A DNA stretch of 64,000 nt from Serripes groenlandicus. Taxonomy: Eukaryota > Mollusca > Bivalvia > Cardiida > Cardiidae. How positions within the stretch are numbered: position 1 is the first letter of the stretch; the number at the start of each line of letters is the position of its first letter. The DNA lies in NCBI GenBank assembly GCA_031761405.1, contig JASEVX010000001.1:114563071-114627070 (forward strand), written 5' to 3'. A program made the translations under genes and the position numbers. Shown in pieces: positions 23,996-34,989 of the stretch. The notes beneath the pieces are model-generated. The model was given only the letters and a program-made list of their open reading frames with translations, did not search any database and was not told the DNA's origin.

Positions 23996-24162
23996 GCAAC
24001 ATCTCTGTACTGCCTTGTTTTGGAATATATACCGGGAGGGGATCTGCAGACTTACATCAAAAGTCAAAAAGAGGGCCGCTTGTTGGAACCCAAAGCTCGC
24101 TCCTTTTTCCGGCAATTGGTTTCTGCTATACATTTTCTACACGAACGGGGCGTGGCCCACAG
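23996..24162 (+). CDS. internal exon of a Ser/Thr protein kinase (CAMK/AMPK-related type), partial gene
   Basis: This 167-bp exon encodes 55 whole codons plus two bases. The peptide begins ATSLYCLVLEYIPGGDLQTY and ends RQLVSAIHFLHERGVAH, and the trailing AG would complete Arg of the HRD motif. The first part is the beta5 strand and hinge (LVLEYIPGGDL, subdomain V); the second is helix E and the start of the catalytic loop (subdomains VIa to VIb). Upstream is a good branch/pyrimidine region ending TTTCTACTTTACAG. Downstream is a perfect GTAAGT donor, and translation would stop at once if it were not spliced. The hinge Glu and the GGDL and FRQLVSAIHFLHE patterns are typical of CAMK-group, AMPK-related kinases, but 55 residues cannot fix the subfamily. 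Entry phase is 0 and exit phase is 2. The ATP-loop and DLKPEN/DFG exons were not found, so flanking introns are long or the exons lie outside. A fused MITE pair sits about 110 bp upstream. Confidence 0.87.
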
Positions 24163-24999
24163 GTAAGTCTTATTTTGATTACAGTTTTAATGTCCTTGGC
24201 TTTGTGTTAAAGGAAATGTATCACGATTTTTGGGACAACATGAGCTATCCGTCAATACATATAGCACTTAAGTTAAAGCAAATGGTTATGGGCTTGTTAG
24301 TTATGACGCTCTGTAACAAATAAAATAGTTTCCACTAGTTTGAAAACTGTGACACCCAAATCGTGAGACAGTTTCTTTAACCTAAAAACGGGCGGTGCTC
24401 CTGTAAAAACAACCTTTACATAATTACTACACGTGTTTAATAAACGGAGTTTCCTGCGCAACCATGTTAACGACCCAAATGGAATTTTTTTTAAAAAAGA
24501 ATTTTCAAACCTTATATGACAAATTGTTAAACAATGTGTGTGGGTGCACTATTTGAGCTGGATCTACAATGCTCGCAAACTCTTTACGGTTTGTCATAGC
24601 AGAGACGCTATCGGAACTTTTCGAACATTTCCGGCACTGTTAAGCAGGATACGTCGACTCCAGTCCAACGTCATGTTACTATAATTGTTTTACAGTCGCT
24701 ACCTTCATACTCTACCACAGCACCAAGGAGCGGTTGATGCCATCAAGGAAAGTAACGACAATAATTTTAGTGTAAAAAGGATATATGTAATCATTTTCTG
24801 ACTACACAGACAAAAGTAAAGTGCGGGCTAATTAAGTCTTAATTGAATGTCACTGGTACTTTAATTACGCCAATGACAGTAATTTCGGTAACATTTGTAT
24901 AAATTGTGAACATTATTGACTTTGGATGTATTCATGCTAATAGACATCGGTTTCTTTCTAGGAATGCCAGTATAATGGGGCATTATGTTTCTAGAGAGA
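24163..24999 (+). other. intron sequence downstream of the kinase exon
   Basis: Follows the GTAAGT donor. An acceptor-like TTGTTTTACAG at 24684-24694 is followed by a short open stretch, but no kinase subdomain motif is encoded. No repeat family is recognised. Confidence 0.5.
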
Positions 25000-25224
25000 T
25001 AAACCCTTTCCCACATACAGACGCAGTTTGATGCATCTGCAAATGACAGCTTTTTAAACAAAGCTATGTTGCAAAAGGCAGATTGCTCATAATCAGCAAA
25101 TTGTCCTATTCACTCACTGTTTTCAACTCAATGATTATTCTTTCAATTATAGAACCAACTCCATAGTGTTTTGCTGAGATGTTTTCATAGTCGTCTGGTG
25201 CAGTTATACTGTATGTGATAAACT
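25000..25224 (-). mobile_element. family A MITE, degraded
   Basis: TAAACCCTTTCCCACATACA and ACGCAGTTTGATGCATCTG come first; ATAGTCGTCTGGTGCAG ends it. The terminal GGGTTAA is lost. Confidence 0.65.
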
Positions 25225-25273
25225 TAAATCAAATACACGTAATGGAATAATAAAATGTTTCATGAAATACATA

Positions 25274-25524
25274 TGAGTCGTTCCATGAGAAAACCAGCAT
25301 TATGGACTCGATCCGGATCAGCTTGCGCAGTCTGCTCAGGCTAATCCGGGCCGACGTATTCCGTCTCAAGGGGATAGAGGTATAGAGTGATGATTCCTTA
25401 AACAGAAATTCCACAGGAGACGAAAAGTGTTTGTCCTGGTTAGCCTGAACGGCATGCTTTGGTTGATCCGGGTCTATACTTTACGCAGAGTCCACACTGT
25501 TGGGTTTTCTCGCGGAACGACTCA
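25274..25524 (+). mobile_element. family B long-TIR element
   Basis: TGAGTCGTTCCATGAG to CTCGCGGAACGACTCA, flanked by ACATA / TATGT so that TA lies on each side. The interior has lost the TGCGTAATG block on the left. Confidence 0.86.
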
Positions 25525-26097
25525 TATGTACTTTGGACAATATCAAAACTATTGCGCATACGAGTTTTATTAAGACCATAACACACTGCCAACCGCGTTA
25601 AGCAACGCGAGACCATGCCTTAAGAGTCATGACTCTGAAACCAGCGCAGCTACACTGTAATGTTTAAGTCGGAAAGTACAGTATAGATCCAAGTCAGGCT
25701 GTGTATCTACACAGTTCGGACACCATAAACTAGAACAAATAAAAGTAACCTCTCTTGTGAAAACACAGAGACTACTTGTTTGCCAGACAAAGACTTATTA
25801 TGTATCCTATCAATTCATATGACGATGAACTCTGATAACGTCATAAGGAAAGTCAAACGTAAACCAACCTTCAGGAATTGATGACTTAGATTGCCCTAAC
25901 GCACCGATAACTAGGGCATGAGCTACGCGAATCAACCACTCAAATAACAGTTATTGCCCAACACTCGACGAGCACTCAGTGTGTTAGAACATTGTGTATA
26001 TTCTCCCTGTTACCTAACTAGTCGTACATGTGACTAAAACTCGGCAGCACACAACTTTTGAAAACAGTCAAGGTCGGTTAACATGTGACGTAGGTAA
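25525..26097. other. unassigned stretch
   Basis: No exon or repeat recognised apart from a CGGCAGCACACAACTTTTG trace near 26042 that may be an old family A remnant. Confidence 0.4.
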
Positions 26098-26257
26098 TTA
26101 ACCATTTCTCTCATACATACACCTTCTAAAGCATTATGAAATGAACAATTGCTCCGTTTGCCACACTATTCCATCGTTTAGAGAGAATGTTTTTGTTTTT
26201 ACATTAAGATTTTCAAAGACGTCTGCTGCTTATTTTGTGTATGTAGGAAAAGGTTAA
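26098..26257. mobile_element. family A MITE, short degraded form
   Basis: TTAACCATTTCTCTCATACA to ATGTAGGAAAAGGTTAA, with TTCAAAGACGTCTGCTGC near the right end. Most of the left sub-terminal block and the hairpin are gone. Confidence 0.65.
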
Positions 26258-26716
26258 GAAATGAAGCAGGGTTTTTTTCTTCTGACATCGCGTTTTATGG
26301 AAACGTTCCTATTGATTCCTAGTCACAACACAAAGTCCGTAAATCCCCATTAAATGCTTCGGCGCCATTGTTTCTCCACAGAAATAAGAAGAATATGCAT
26401 TTTCCCCCCTGTTTTCTTGTAAGGCATTCCTTCGCCCTTTTCGCCTTGGATATCTTTTTATTTCTATTCCACGTTTATCTTTCGACATCATTTTGTATAT
26501 TGCAATGTTTTATTTAATGAATGCTCAAAGCTCCATGTCAGCCAAATGCGACCATTCTGTCTTATAATTTGTCGAGCATCATATACATATACCAAGTGAA
26601 AAGGTTGTGTTAACAAAGGCCAAATAGCACTCTTTGTCCTGCAGGATATACGGCCTATGAATATGTGTCCCGTCGAGCGATTTGGGTTCTTAACGACACT
26701 CCGCTTTGATATCATT

Positions 26717-26971
26717 TGGGCCGTCCCACGATAAACAGACACTGTGGACTCTGCGTAAAGCATCGACCCGGATCAGCCTTAGCAGGCCGCGCAGGCTTAC
26801 CCGGATAGACACTTTTCGCTTCCTGTTGAATTTTCTGTTTCAGGAATCATAACTCTATACCTTTATCCCCTTGAGACGGAATGTGTCGGCCCGGATCAGT
26901 ATGCGCGGGCTGATCTGAGTTGATACATTACGCAGAAGCCATAATGTTGGTTTTTCCCGCGGGACGGCTCA
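26717..26971 (-). mobile_element. family B long-TIR element
   Basis: TGGGCCGTCCCACGA to CCCGCGGGACGGCTCA, central ATTTTCTGTTTCAGG. The right core hairpin is shortened. Confidence 0.86.
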
Positions 26972-27407
26972 TTTATAGTTATATTTGCTTAAAACTAGTG
27001 GGTTATAATTCCAGTTTTTATCAGAAGATGTGTGCATAACATGAATTCATACGGTGAAAACTATGGTGAGACTGTATGGCGGATATACAGGCTCGTCTGA
27101 GTGTTCTCTGCACGCAGATGCATAAAGACCCATCATCGCCAGACGCGGCTTATCTGTATTGATTTGACCTGGAATTCGTTTTCCTGGTTCCGCCTAACTT
27201 CATTTGCCTGCTCTGCAGATTTGAGTCCGGAAGTAAACGTGATAAAACAGATCCCGTTGCCCTGGAATTGCTACGTATTTTTCTTGGAATATTCAGCGCC
27301 ATTTCGTGCACCATGACATGATAAATGTTCAGAAATGCCTAAATTAAATTTAGGTACTAAAAACGAATCTTATGCATTCAACATCAATGTTTCAAGGAAG
27401 TATGCTA
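26972..27407. other. unassigned stretch
   Basis: The open frame 27101-27316 has no recognisable domain or splice context. No repeat is recognised. Confidence 0.4.
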
Positions 27408-27611
27408 CACCCCTTTTCCACAACGAACAAATCTATAGTAGCTGACTTGGCAAAAAAATTGAAATTAATATAAATGGCAATTTAGGATTTGAATATATTT
27501 GAAAACATTGTGACAGAAAAAAGGAGAACCATTTCTCTTCTTGTCCACAATCTTTTCCAATATAGTTTCTACAGAAGCATCAAAATGCGTCTTCGTATTG
27601 GAAAGGGTTAA
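27408..27611 (+). mobile_element. family A MITE, degraded
   Basis: CCCCTTTTCCACAACG and ACAAATCTATAGTAGCTGAC begin it; ATCAAAATGCGTC and GGAAAGGGTTAA end it. The hairpin is eroded. Confidence 0.6.
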
Positions 27612-27713
27612 AAAGTCACAAATGAATCAGATCGGATTTAAGTGGATTGTAAATAAGATAACAGCAGCGATTTAATTTAGATCATGATTAACGAATTCCT
27701 AGTAAAATAAAAC

Positions 27714-27914
27714 AAACCCTTCCCCACATACAAACACATAAATGTGATGAATTAGCAGCTACCTGTGTAAAACCTTTATAGGAAAAAGCAGATATTGCTA
27801 ATTTTGTTACAATGCTCATATTTATTTAATAATTTTTCTTTTTTTTAAAATAGATTTTGCATAGATTTGCCATGAGGTGCACCTCAACGTCTTCTGTATG
27901 TGCTATAAAGGGGT
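27714..27914. mobile_element. family A MITE relic
   Basis: AAACCCTTCCCCACATACA at the left and ACGTCTTCTGTATGTG at the right flank unrecognisable sequence. Confidence 0.35.
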
Positions 27915-28113
27915 ATTGCGAGAGCTCATTATTCTAATGCAAACAGTTATCATGTAGAAGTATCCCTGAATGATATTCAAAATAGATATATCTTCAACGT
28001 CTCGAACATGGGATTTGAGAATGGGCATTCACGGTTCGATCACTGCACTCAGAGGACTAGATAAGAGGGAGAGAACAGGTCTTTTCCCCACAATATTTCT
28101 CTTATAACTTAAC

Positions 28114-28190
28114 TAAATCCTATGTTGTGGGTACTCAAAAGAATCGTCTCACTGAGACGATTCTTTTAAGTACCCACAACATAGGATTTA
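28114..28190. repeat. 77-bp near-perfect palindrome
   Basis: Two 38-bp arms (28114-28151 and 28153-28190) are inverted complements with one mismatch and a 1-bp centre. Key motifs are GTTGTGGGTACT and GAATCGTCTCA. It forms a cruciform or a very stable hairpin if transcribed. It is tandemly duplicated at 28293. Confidence 0.95.
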
Positions 28191-28292
28191 AAAGCCAAAT
28201 AAGGATATTTCAGAACATAAAACATACCCCTTATCTAGAGCTCTGTGTAACAGCATTACTGTTGAGAACGGAGTTAAATTTAAACAAAATCA

Positions 28293-28367
28293 AAATCTTA
28301 TGTTGTGGGTACTCCAAAAAATTGTCTCATTGAGACGATTCTTTTGATTACCCACAACATAGGGTTT
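28293..28367. repeat. 75-bp imperfect palindrome, second unit
   Basis: Arms 28293-28329 and 28331-28367 differ at six of 37 positions. The flanking CAAATAAGGAT and ATCTAGAGCTC also recur 179 bp apart, so the whole unit is a tandem duplication of the one at 28114. Confidence 0.93.
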
Positions 28368-28429
28368 GAATGTCAAATAAGGATTTTAGAACAAGAAAAA
28401 TGCCCTTCATCTAGAGCTCAGCGAGCACA

Positions 28430-29161
28430 CAAAATAACATTCGGTATTCCGATATGGAGATCCAACCAGCAACATCCATTTTCGCTCAACGTGGCCTATA
28501 TCAGGAGTCGCGTGTTGCGATTTCAGACCTTATTGCATATGCGTGCAGAGAATACTGATCACTTCACCGTACTCACTTTCCACTAACATAAATTATAGCT
28601 AGAATTGTCACATAAAGATAATGGAAGTGTAGTCACGACCACCTACTACCATATCCCTTCATGATCGGCGCTCATTGAGTACCAAACCTGATGCATTTGT
28701 GATAAATATATATCCAGATCGACCATGGTATACCCGCATTCTGATACTGCACTGTCCTGTTCGCAAGTTAGTTTGTTACAGAAGGTTTCAAGAAACTTAT
28801 ATATGTAATGAAATATCAATTTTGATCTTCAGCATAGATAAACAGGCAGGTATTTTTCCCACTTATTATACTTACCTGTTGGTTTTCACGAAGCACCGCT
28901 CGAATATTATATATCGTAAAGGAGACTCAATAAGGTCCGCTTTCGCCCGTTGTGGCTTATATATATACGTATATATCTGTAGAGATGTCATATAATTCCT
29001 CCCACTCTTGTGACTATCATGAAATATTCAACAACAGATGCCCAGGGCAAAGTGATATAAATATAGCACCACAATCTTTCTTTGTACTTTATACCATGGT
29101 GTATATACACGTACGGCCTTCCTCCCACATTGACACGATTCTAAAACTCTGTAATAGATTA
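28430..29161. other. unassigned stretch
   Basis: No exon or repeat recognised. Open frames at 28675-28995 and 28952-29164 have no recognisable domain. Confidence 0.45.
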
Positions 29162-29425
29162 TGAGCCGTCCCGCGAGAAAAACAAACATTGTGGAATCTG
29201 CGTTAAGTATCGACCCAGATCAGCCTGAGCATGTCGTGCAGGCTAACCCGGACAGACACTTTTTGCTTCCTGTGTATTTTCTGTTTCAGGAATCATTACT
29301 CTATACATATATCCCCCTGAGATGGAATGTATCGGCCCGGATCAGTCTGTGCGGACTGCGCAGGCTGATCTGGATCGATACATTACGCAGAGTCCGTAAT
29401 GTTGGTTTTCTCGTGGAACGGCCCA
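29162..29425 (-). mobile_element. family B long-TIR element
   Basis: TGAGCCGTCCCGCGAG to CTCGTGGAACGGCCCA. Central TATTTTCTGTTTCAGG, core CCGGATCAGTCTGTGCGG. Both arms are well kept. Confidence 0.88.
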
Positions 29426-29569
29426 ACTCTGTAATAGATTAAACCTGTCGAGTCTTCAGCTAGGTCTCTCTATTTGATACCTTTGCCGCAACCAACGTTT
29501 AAAAACTTATCGGAAACAGGAGACATTTTATAAAACAAAATCAAAATTAACATGTCCTTACTCTTGACT

Positions 29570-29724
29570 TCCCTCATACAGTCGACACGTTTCCAAAGGC
29601 TGTTATAAGTTTATACTGCGATTATAATAGGCGTTTCTTTTGGTGCCTCTGCGGAAACCAACTCTTGAAAACATCTTGGAAACGTGATATAAGTGAAATA
29701 CTATTTAAACCCGTCTGCTTAACT
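29570..29724. mobile_element. possible family A remnant
   Basis: TTCCCTCATACAGTCGACAC, then GGTGCCTCTGCGGAAACC and TTGAAAACATC resemble one end of family A interrupted by unrelated sequence. Weak. Confidence 0.3.
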
Positions 29725-29917
29725 TATTTAAACGCATCTGCAGTAGAGGTCCTTTAAAAACGTTGTAGCAAAGGTAGAAATTGCTGATAATGAGAAATGT
29801 CTCCTTTTGCCACAATGAGTTCAACTTTATTCAACATTCAGCGTTATAGAGATTTTGCAAAAAATTGCATTTCGAATTCGTCTGCTGCATTTTTGTTGTA
29901 AGTAGGACAGAGCTAAA
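29725..29917 (-). mobile_element. family A MITE, left end lost
   Basis: GCATCTGCAGTAGAGG, TGTAGCAAAGGTAGAAATTG / TTTCTCCTTTTGCCACAAT-like strands and AATTCGTCTGCTGCAT with AAGTAGGACAGAG. Confidence 0.55.
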
Positions 29918-29964
29918 GTCATGTAAATGTTGATTAAAGTCACGTGCAGCAATATAAGGATGTA

Positions 29965-30197
29965 TTAAGCCTTTCCCACATACAACAAACTTCAAGCAGA
30001 CGATTTTGAAAAGATCAAGGCAAAAACATGGACACTCTGTATAAATGAAAGTTTAATTATTGAATAAAAATGAAAACATTGCGGCAAATGGCGAGCGACA
30101 TTGTTCGTTTAGAGCAATGTCTCCTTTTGTCAAACTGTTTACACAAATTGTCTACTGCATAGTCGTCAGAAAGTGTCTACATGTAGGAAAGGGTTAA
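29965..30197 (+). mobile_element. family A TTAA MITE
   Basis: TTAAGCCTTTCCCACATACA to GTAGGAAAGGGTTAA, 233 bp. The stem has diverged (GTTCGTTTAGAGCAAT). Confidence 0.82.
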
Positions 30198-30626
30198 GTG
30201 TGTTTCTATAATAACTGTACACGTTATTTGCGGGTACAAGTTTTGTCCAGTAGATTATGGGGGTCATATACCTGCACTGTATCGATAGGCTACACAATTA
30301 AGGCTTCAATATCACTTAACCATCCCTGTATTATTCAAAAAAACGATAATAATGATAATAAAACAAGATCGCTGAGGAATACGGGAAACTGCTCCGTTGA
30401 GACCGAACACTGAAAGTATGTTCCAGCGTGTCTGCGCGTAACGAACAAACCTCTCGCTCATAAACTATCCCCTAGGGAGTTCGTTTTTAATTTTCATTAC
30501 TTTTGCTAGTTTTTCCCCTATTTATTTTCCACAACTCTGTGCCTATTTCTACAGCTGTTATTACTTGTTATTACATTTCGTGGAACTATTCAAGGTCATC
30601 CCAACCCATTCCTTTCATATATTGGA

Positions 30627-30832
30627 ACGTCCGCCATGGAAGCCGGAGATAGGAGTTCGACCCCATGTCGAGTCTTACCAAAGACATTTAACTGGTAGTA
30701 ACCGTTTCCTTCCTTGGCGCTACGGGATATCAGTGTCAAGATACAATATACTCAACGGTAGATACAATATACCGGTACAGCTGGTCAGTTTATCAAGATA
30801 ACGCCGTTATATATCTGAAAACTGTTCAAAGC
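30627..30832 (+). mobile_element. type 1 SINE, degraded, with internal repeat
   Basis: GTCCGCCATGG and GAGTTCGACCCC (B box) form the head; TTCCTTGGCGCTACGGG and AACGCCGTTATATATCTGAA form the body and tail. AGATACAATATA occurs twice in the middle. Confidence 0.6.
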
Positions 30833-31181
30833 GATGTAAAACATTTGTTTCATGGGTGTAAATATTTTTATTCAGTAATTCCTCAAAATACAACATAAGT
30901 TCGTGGCATTTAACTGCATTATTACAAAAAAAATCTCGAATGGAGATTAATCGCCTCTGACGAGCAATGACTTCATTTTCAAGAATGTTTTGAATATGAA
31001 TCGGATTAAGAAATATATAATAATCTGAGAGGAACATGAACAAAAAGACAACCTTTAAAATTCTTTTATTTTTTTCAAGTTTTGAAACACGATGAAAAAA
31101 AGATCTATAACTATTTCGGAGGTTTACTTGTGTCGAAAATGTTTTAGCTTTTTCAGATATTGGCTGTATAATTAATTTCAA
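30810..31181 (-). CDS. unidentified open frame of 124 codons, dubious
   Basis: The frame reads through 124 codons on the minus strand before a TAA. I recognise no domain. The composition is Phe-, Ile- and Lys-rich, as expected of AT-rich DNA. It contains a hydrophobic patch VVFLFMFL and then helix-like stretches such as ENEVIARQRRLISIRDFF. There is no ATG at the 5' end (the reading opens just after a TAG with TTG), and the first ATG lies 48 codons in. The 3' end overlaps the tail of a SINE on the other strand. It may be chance, part of a decayed exon, or a transposon relic. Confidence 0.15.
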
Positions 31182-31199
31182 CTTTTTTTTCTAACATTG

Positions 31200-31608
31200 T
31201 CTGAACGGATCGTATGAATATGTAACACGTCGAGGGCGCAGGGTTTAATCGAAAATAGTTCCGTCAGTCTGAATCACGTGACATGCCACTTCCTCCCCAG
31301 ACGATTCGTGAATGCTTTTGATGGCGTCCATATTGTTTTGTATAATTTTAGTAGTGTTTAATTGATATTTCTGTATAGAAAATACTGTTTAATTGATCAT
31401 CCTTTGAAATCGCTATTATCGTTTGAATTCTATCTAAATGCAGAGTGCGTTTTATTGCTTTTTACGAACAGATCGAAAACACGAGCGGGAGTTCTGATAT
31501 TGATTTTTTTCCCACCTAGTGTCTGTGGTTGTTTGCACGACACTTCATCAGCAGACTTACTGACGGCTATATTCTAAGCAGACGTACATTTGTCATGTTA
31601 CAACCTGT
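31200..31608. other. unassigned stretch
   Basis: No repeat or exon recognised; the open frame 31362-31577 has no domain. Confidence 0.4.
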
Positions 31609-31800
31609 ATAACCTTTTCCAACTTACGACAAATCTGACGTTGAAAAAACATCAATGATACTAAATCTCTATAAATGAAATTATCATTACTGAAAATAGA
31701 AAATAGTTTAACACATTAATAGCAATTTATAGTTTTGCCACACTATTTTGATAAGTTGTCTGCTGCAGATGCTTCAAATATCGTTTGGTAATAGTTTAAA
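31609..31800 (+). mobile_element. family A MITE, degraded
   Basis: TAACCTTTTCCAACTTACGA and ACAAATCTGACG begin it; GTTGTCTGCTGCAGATGC is near the end. The terminal TTAA sites have decayed. Confidence 0.55.
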
Positions 31801-32507
31801 GTTTACCTCATTTAAACGGAAACTGCAGTAATATAACGGAAATAATTTTGAAAGCGAAGTAATTGTAAACAAAAAATAAAAAAAATGAGATTCTTATACT
31901 TATATAAAAATGCATATTTTAAAGACTTAAAAAATACTTATACAGGCAGAAAGAGAAAACTCTCACAAACGAGCAGTGTTGTCCTTTGTCCACAATGTTT
32001 TCAATTCCGTCACATACACGTTCTTCCATTCTCGATGTAACATTTACCCTGAGCAAAGCTTAATATTTCATATCCAATGAACGACTCAAAAGATGATGTG
32101 CTATATGGAGATATACCTTTTTTTTATATATATTTCTGTTCACGTTCGTTCATGTGTTGTATCACTTATATGACATTTGTGTTGTCAGATCTCCGAATTC
32201 CGTAGTAAGACCGAGAAAAAAACGCTATAAAAATCCTTCTGCCCTACGGTAATTACGCTTTATTACAAATTAGCGGAATTTCTTGCCGTTTATTAGGAGG
32301 ATTGCTCCATTTCAATGTAACAATGTCCTTGTCGCTCGAAGTGCTAGCCTTTCTAATCAAATTGATAGCTGATCCGACACAGAACACTTCGGGCTATGTC
32401 GTTTATATACGACCACTGTCATCGAAGAATGGTCTTCGCGGAAACTCTGCTTCGTAATCCTTTCCGATGCAGCTCAGTTAAGCGCATTTGGAGCGGGCTG
32501 CTTTTCT

Positions 32508-32668
32508 AAAACATGTTATCAAACATAGAGTTTGTTCATGATGGGCAAATTCTCCTGTTGTCATCATGTTCTCACTTCGATCCAATAATTACACTATCAT
32601 TTACAGAGATATTCCATATGATGCCTTGATGTTTCTAACGTAGTCTGTTGGTGATTTTTGTTATGGAA
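32508..32668 (-). mobile_element. family A MITE, right-half relic
   Basis: CATGATGGGCAAATTCTCCT, a TTTACAGAGATATTCCATA spacer and GTAGTCTGTTGGTG then GGAAAAGGGTT. Confidence 0.45.
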
Positions 32669-33156
32669 AAGGGTTCTGGCTTGTATGAAAGATCATGGAG
32701 CGCTTGTCGATCTTGCATTTTGTCAAACGATATTGGTAGGCATAGATAGTAATTGTGGAAGGAGCTGTGAATCCGACATGAGTACACCAATGGCTTGTCT
32801 GTAGCCTAACCGTTCGTGTGTTACAGACGTTAACCTTTTTGTAAGGCGCGATTCTCTCTGTCCACGCACATTACATTTGTCTCTAGTGTGCGGCTTTTAT
32901 TGAAGTGACACCAGGGTCAGACAACAGAAACTCTTTTACGTTCTTTCCTCGTTCCGATGGAGGATTAAAGAGAATATAATATTTCTGCTTCAAGATATTA
33001 TAATAATTATGTTAAGACCCTTTCTATTAACAAATCTTATTAAGCGACCTGAAAGCATTGTTTAGATGAAGATTGATTCAACTTATAGGATAGAATATTG
33101 TTTATATTTAAATTAATCATTTTTATTGCATTTTAATGTTTAACTACACAGTTTGT
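32669..33156. other. unassigned stretch
   Basis: Nothing recognised. Confidence 0.45.
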
Positions 33157-33385
33157 TTAAACCCTTTCACTCATACAACAGATCCGCAGCAGACGACTTT
33201 GAAAACACTCCCTCAAACAAATTAGAAACTGCTTTCAAATACAAGTACAATCATTAATAGAGTTAAAAATGGTGACAAAAGGGAGAAATTGCTCTTTTTG
33301 AGCAATTTCTCCTTTTGTCACCATGTTTTCAAGAAGCCGTCTGCTGCAGAGGCGTCAGAAAGCGTCTATATGAGGTAATGGGTCA
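33157..33385 (+). mobile_element. family A MITE with the best-paired hairpin
   Basis: TTTAAACCCTTTCACTCATA to GAGGTAATGGGTCAA. The central arms ATGGTGACAAAAGGG-type and CTCCTTTTGTCACCAT pair over about 24 bp with one bulged G around a TTTTT loop. Confidence 0.88.
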
Positions 33386-33771
33386 ACTCCTTAAGACTTG
33401 TTTGGAATACTTATAAATCTTACCATTTCGTTTCAATCACCATCCATTCATTGCCAATACATGTTTACATATAATCGAAACACATATTGGAAAACATACT
33501 GCTACTTTCAGAAATTTGCGTTCGACCAAATTACATACAATTATTCTTCCCGATGTTGAGTTTCATGTTTTTCAATTGATTCTTGTTTTTATGAGGAACC
33601 ATTTGACCCTGACGCGGTTCATGTAATAATATAATGCCGTGTCTGACGATTTATGGTCTTATTGAATATGCATTAACCCATTCGTTACGATATATACGCT
33701 GAGGCTGTAGTCGACTGGCCGTTCATCAGGTGACATATTCAAAATAGATATTCAAGATTAAAATCAATATC
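33386..33771. other. unassigned stretch
   Basis: Nothing recognised. Confidence 0.45.
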
Positions 33772-33889
33772 AAACCTACTTTACTGTTTACCCAGGGATC
33801 ATGAATAAGTGAACTGTCGCCGTGATATAACTGAAATAATGATGAAAACGGCGTAAAACTCGAACAAAACAAAACAAAAAAACAACTAA
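33772..33889 (+). mobile_element. type 1 SINE, 3' fragment
   Basis: TTTACCCAGGGATCATGAAT, CGCCGTGATATAACTGAAAT and AACGGCGTAAAACTCGAAC, then an AAAAC-rich tail. Confidence 0.7.
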
Positions 33890-34524
33890 ACTATCAGCTA
33901 CGATGGGATCAGGTTCTCCACACCACGTGACCGGAAGTGGTGGGCCATCCGTCTAATAGTATGTCCCCCTACAGGTATTTAGACGGGAAAGAAGGTCAAT
34001 CCAATTATCCATTGTAATCCATCAACTATGCTGGCGGTCAATTTTAACGCTGTTTTTTACCTTTAATCTGTGCGTATGTAGTGACGGCAATATAGAGAGA
34101 AGTTTCATTCTTCTATCTTTCTGACCTTTGAAATGCCAATGATAAATAAGTACATGTATATTCACTTCTAAATAGATCGTCTCATAGCTTCTATGTCATG
34201 TATTTCCAAATGTCTGAAAATCTACATATAGCTTAACATAGAAGAAAACTACCAGCTGTTATGATGTCAAGATTATATTGTCATTTCTCTGCCCATTAAT
34301 TTATCTCTCTGGTCATTTATCATGTGATTCATTCAAGTCACGTGTTACGGACTACTTCCAAGGTCACAAATCCTGACCTGATTTATTCATTCATAAAGGC
34401 TGGTTCAGCGGAATGTATGGGAAATATCATACAAATTCCGACTATCCGGACTAGCCCCTAATGGGAGAGCCAGATCTGACTGCGCTGTCAGGCACCTGAT
34501 CACGTGCTTCCCCCTGTTCGCAGT

Positions 34525-34742
34525 CATGACCCAGTAGCTCAGTCGGTGGCGACGTAGGCCTCTATTCGGCCAACATTCTTTCCGACGTTTGACAAAAGTA
34601 ACCGTGGCAAGCGTCATTCGTCTCCCACCAATGGGCTATGTGGAGAAGTAGCCAGCTTGGAAACAATGGTGTGTGGAGTAATGGAGTGCACTAGCCAGGA
34701 AACACATGAGCAGATAAACTGGCCGCCATGATATGACAGAAA
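34525..34742 (+). mobile_element. type 2 tRNA-derived SINE
   Basis: The head has CCAGTAGCTCAGTCGGTGGC (A box); the B box region is damaged. The body has CGACGTTTGACAAAAG, GCGTCATTCGTCTCCCACC and AAACTGGCCGCCATGATATG, the inverse of the copy at 38218-38522. It abuts a family C fragment, and an AATCAATCAATCAA tail-like run follows that fragment, so the fragment may lie inside the SINE. Confidence 0.75.
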
Positions 34743-34886
34743 TATCTATCCCCCCTTAGACGGAATGTGTCGGCCGGATCAGTCTGCGCGGACAGTGCAG
34801 GCTGATCTGGTCGATACATTACGCAGATGTGTATCGCCGCAGCTGCATTTTGAGTCATTTATAGAAAAAATGTGTAGGCACGTTCA
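34743..34886 (-). mobile_element. family C element, partial
   Basis: TATCTATCCCCCCTTAGACG, CAGATGTGTATCGCCGCAGC and GTGTAGGCACG match the right 140 bp of 62522-62863. The CAGGGGCG end and the other half are missing. Confidence 0.8.
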
Positions 34887-34989
34887 ATCAATCAATCAAC
34901 TCCTGTTCGCAATACGAAATTTGGTCGCTTTTAACCAATTCTGCAAAATCTGGCTTCGTTTCTTCGGCCTTGACAAAAAGCTCTGATCT

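Noticed and set aside
24684..24760. Acceptor-like TTGTTTTACAG followed by an open stretch
   Set aside because: The encoded peptides in the open frames do not continue the HRD region or match any kinase subdomain.
24916..24930. ATTGACTTTGGA encodes an IDFG-like peptide downstream of the kinase exon
   Set aside because: No DLKxEN motif, acceptor or kinase-like continuation accompanies it, a stop lies just upstream in frame, and the frame runs into a MITE.
29161..29442. Open frame beginning MSRPARKT
   Set aside because: It is a translation of a family B element; similar frames occur in other B copies (15120, 16866, 40541).
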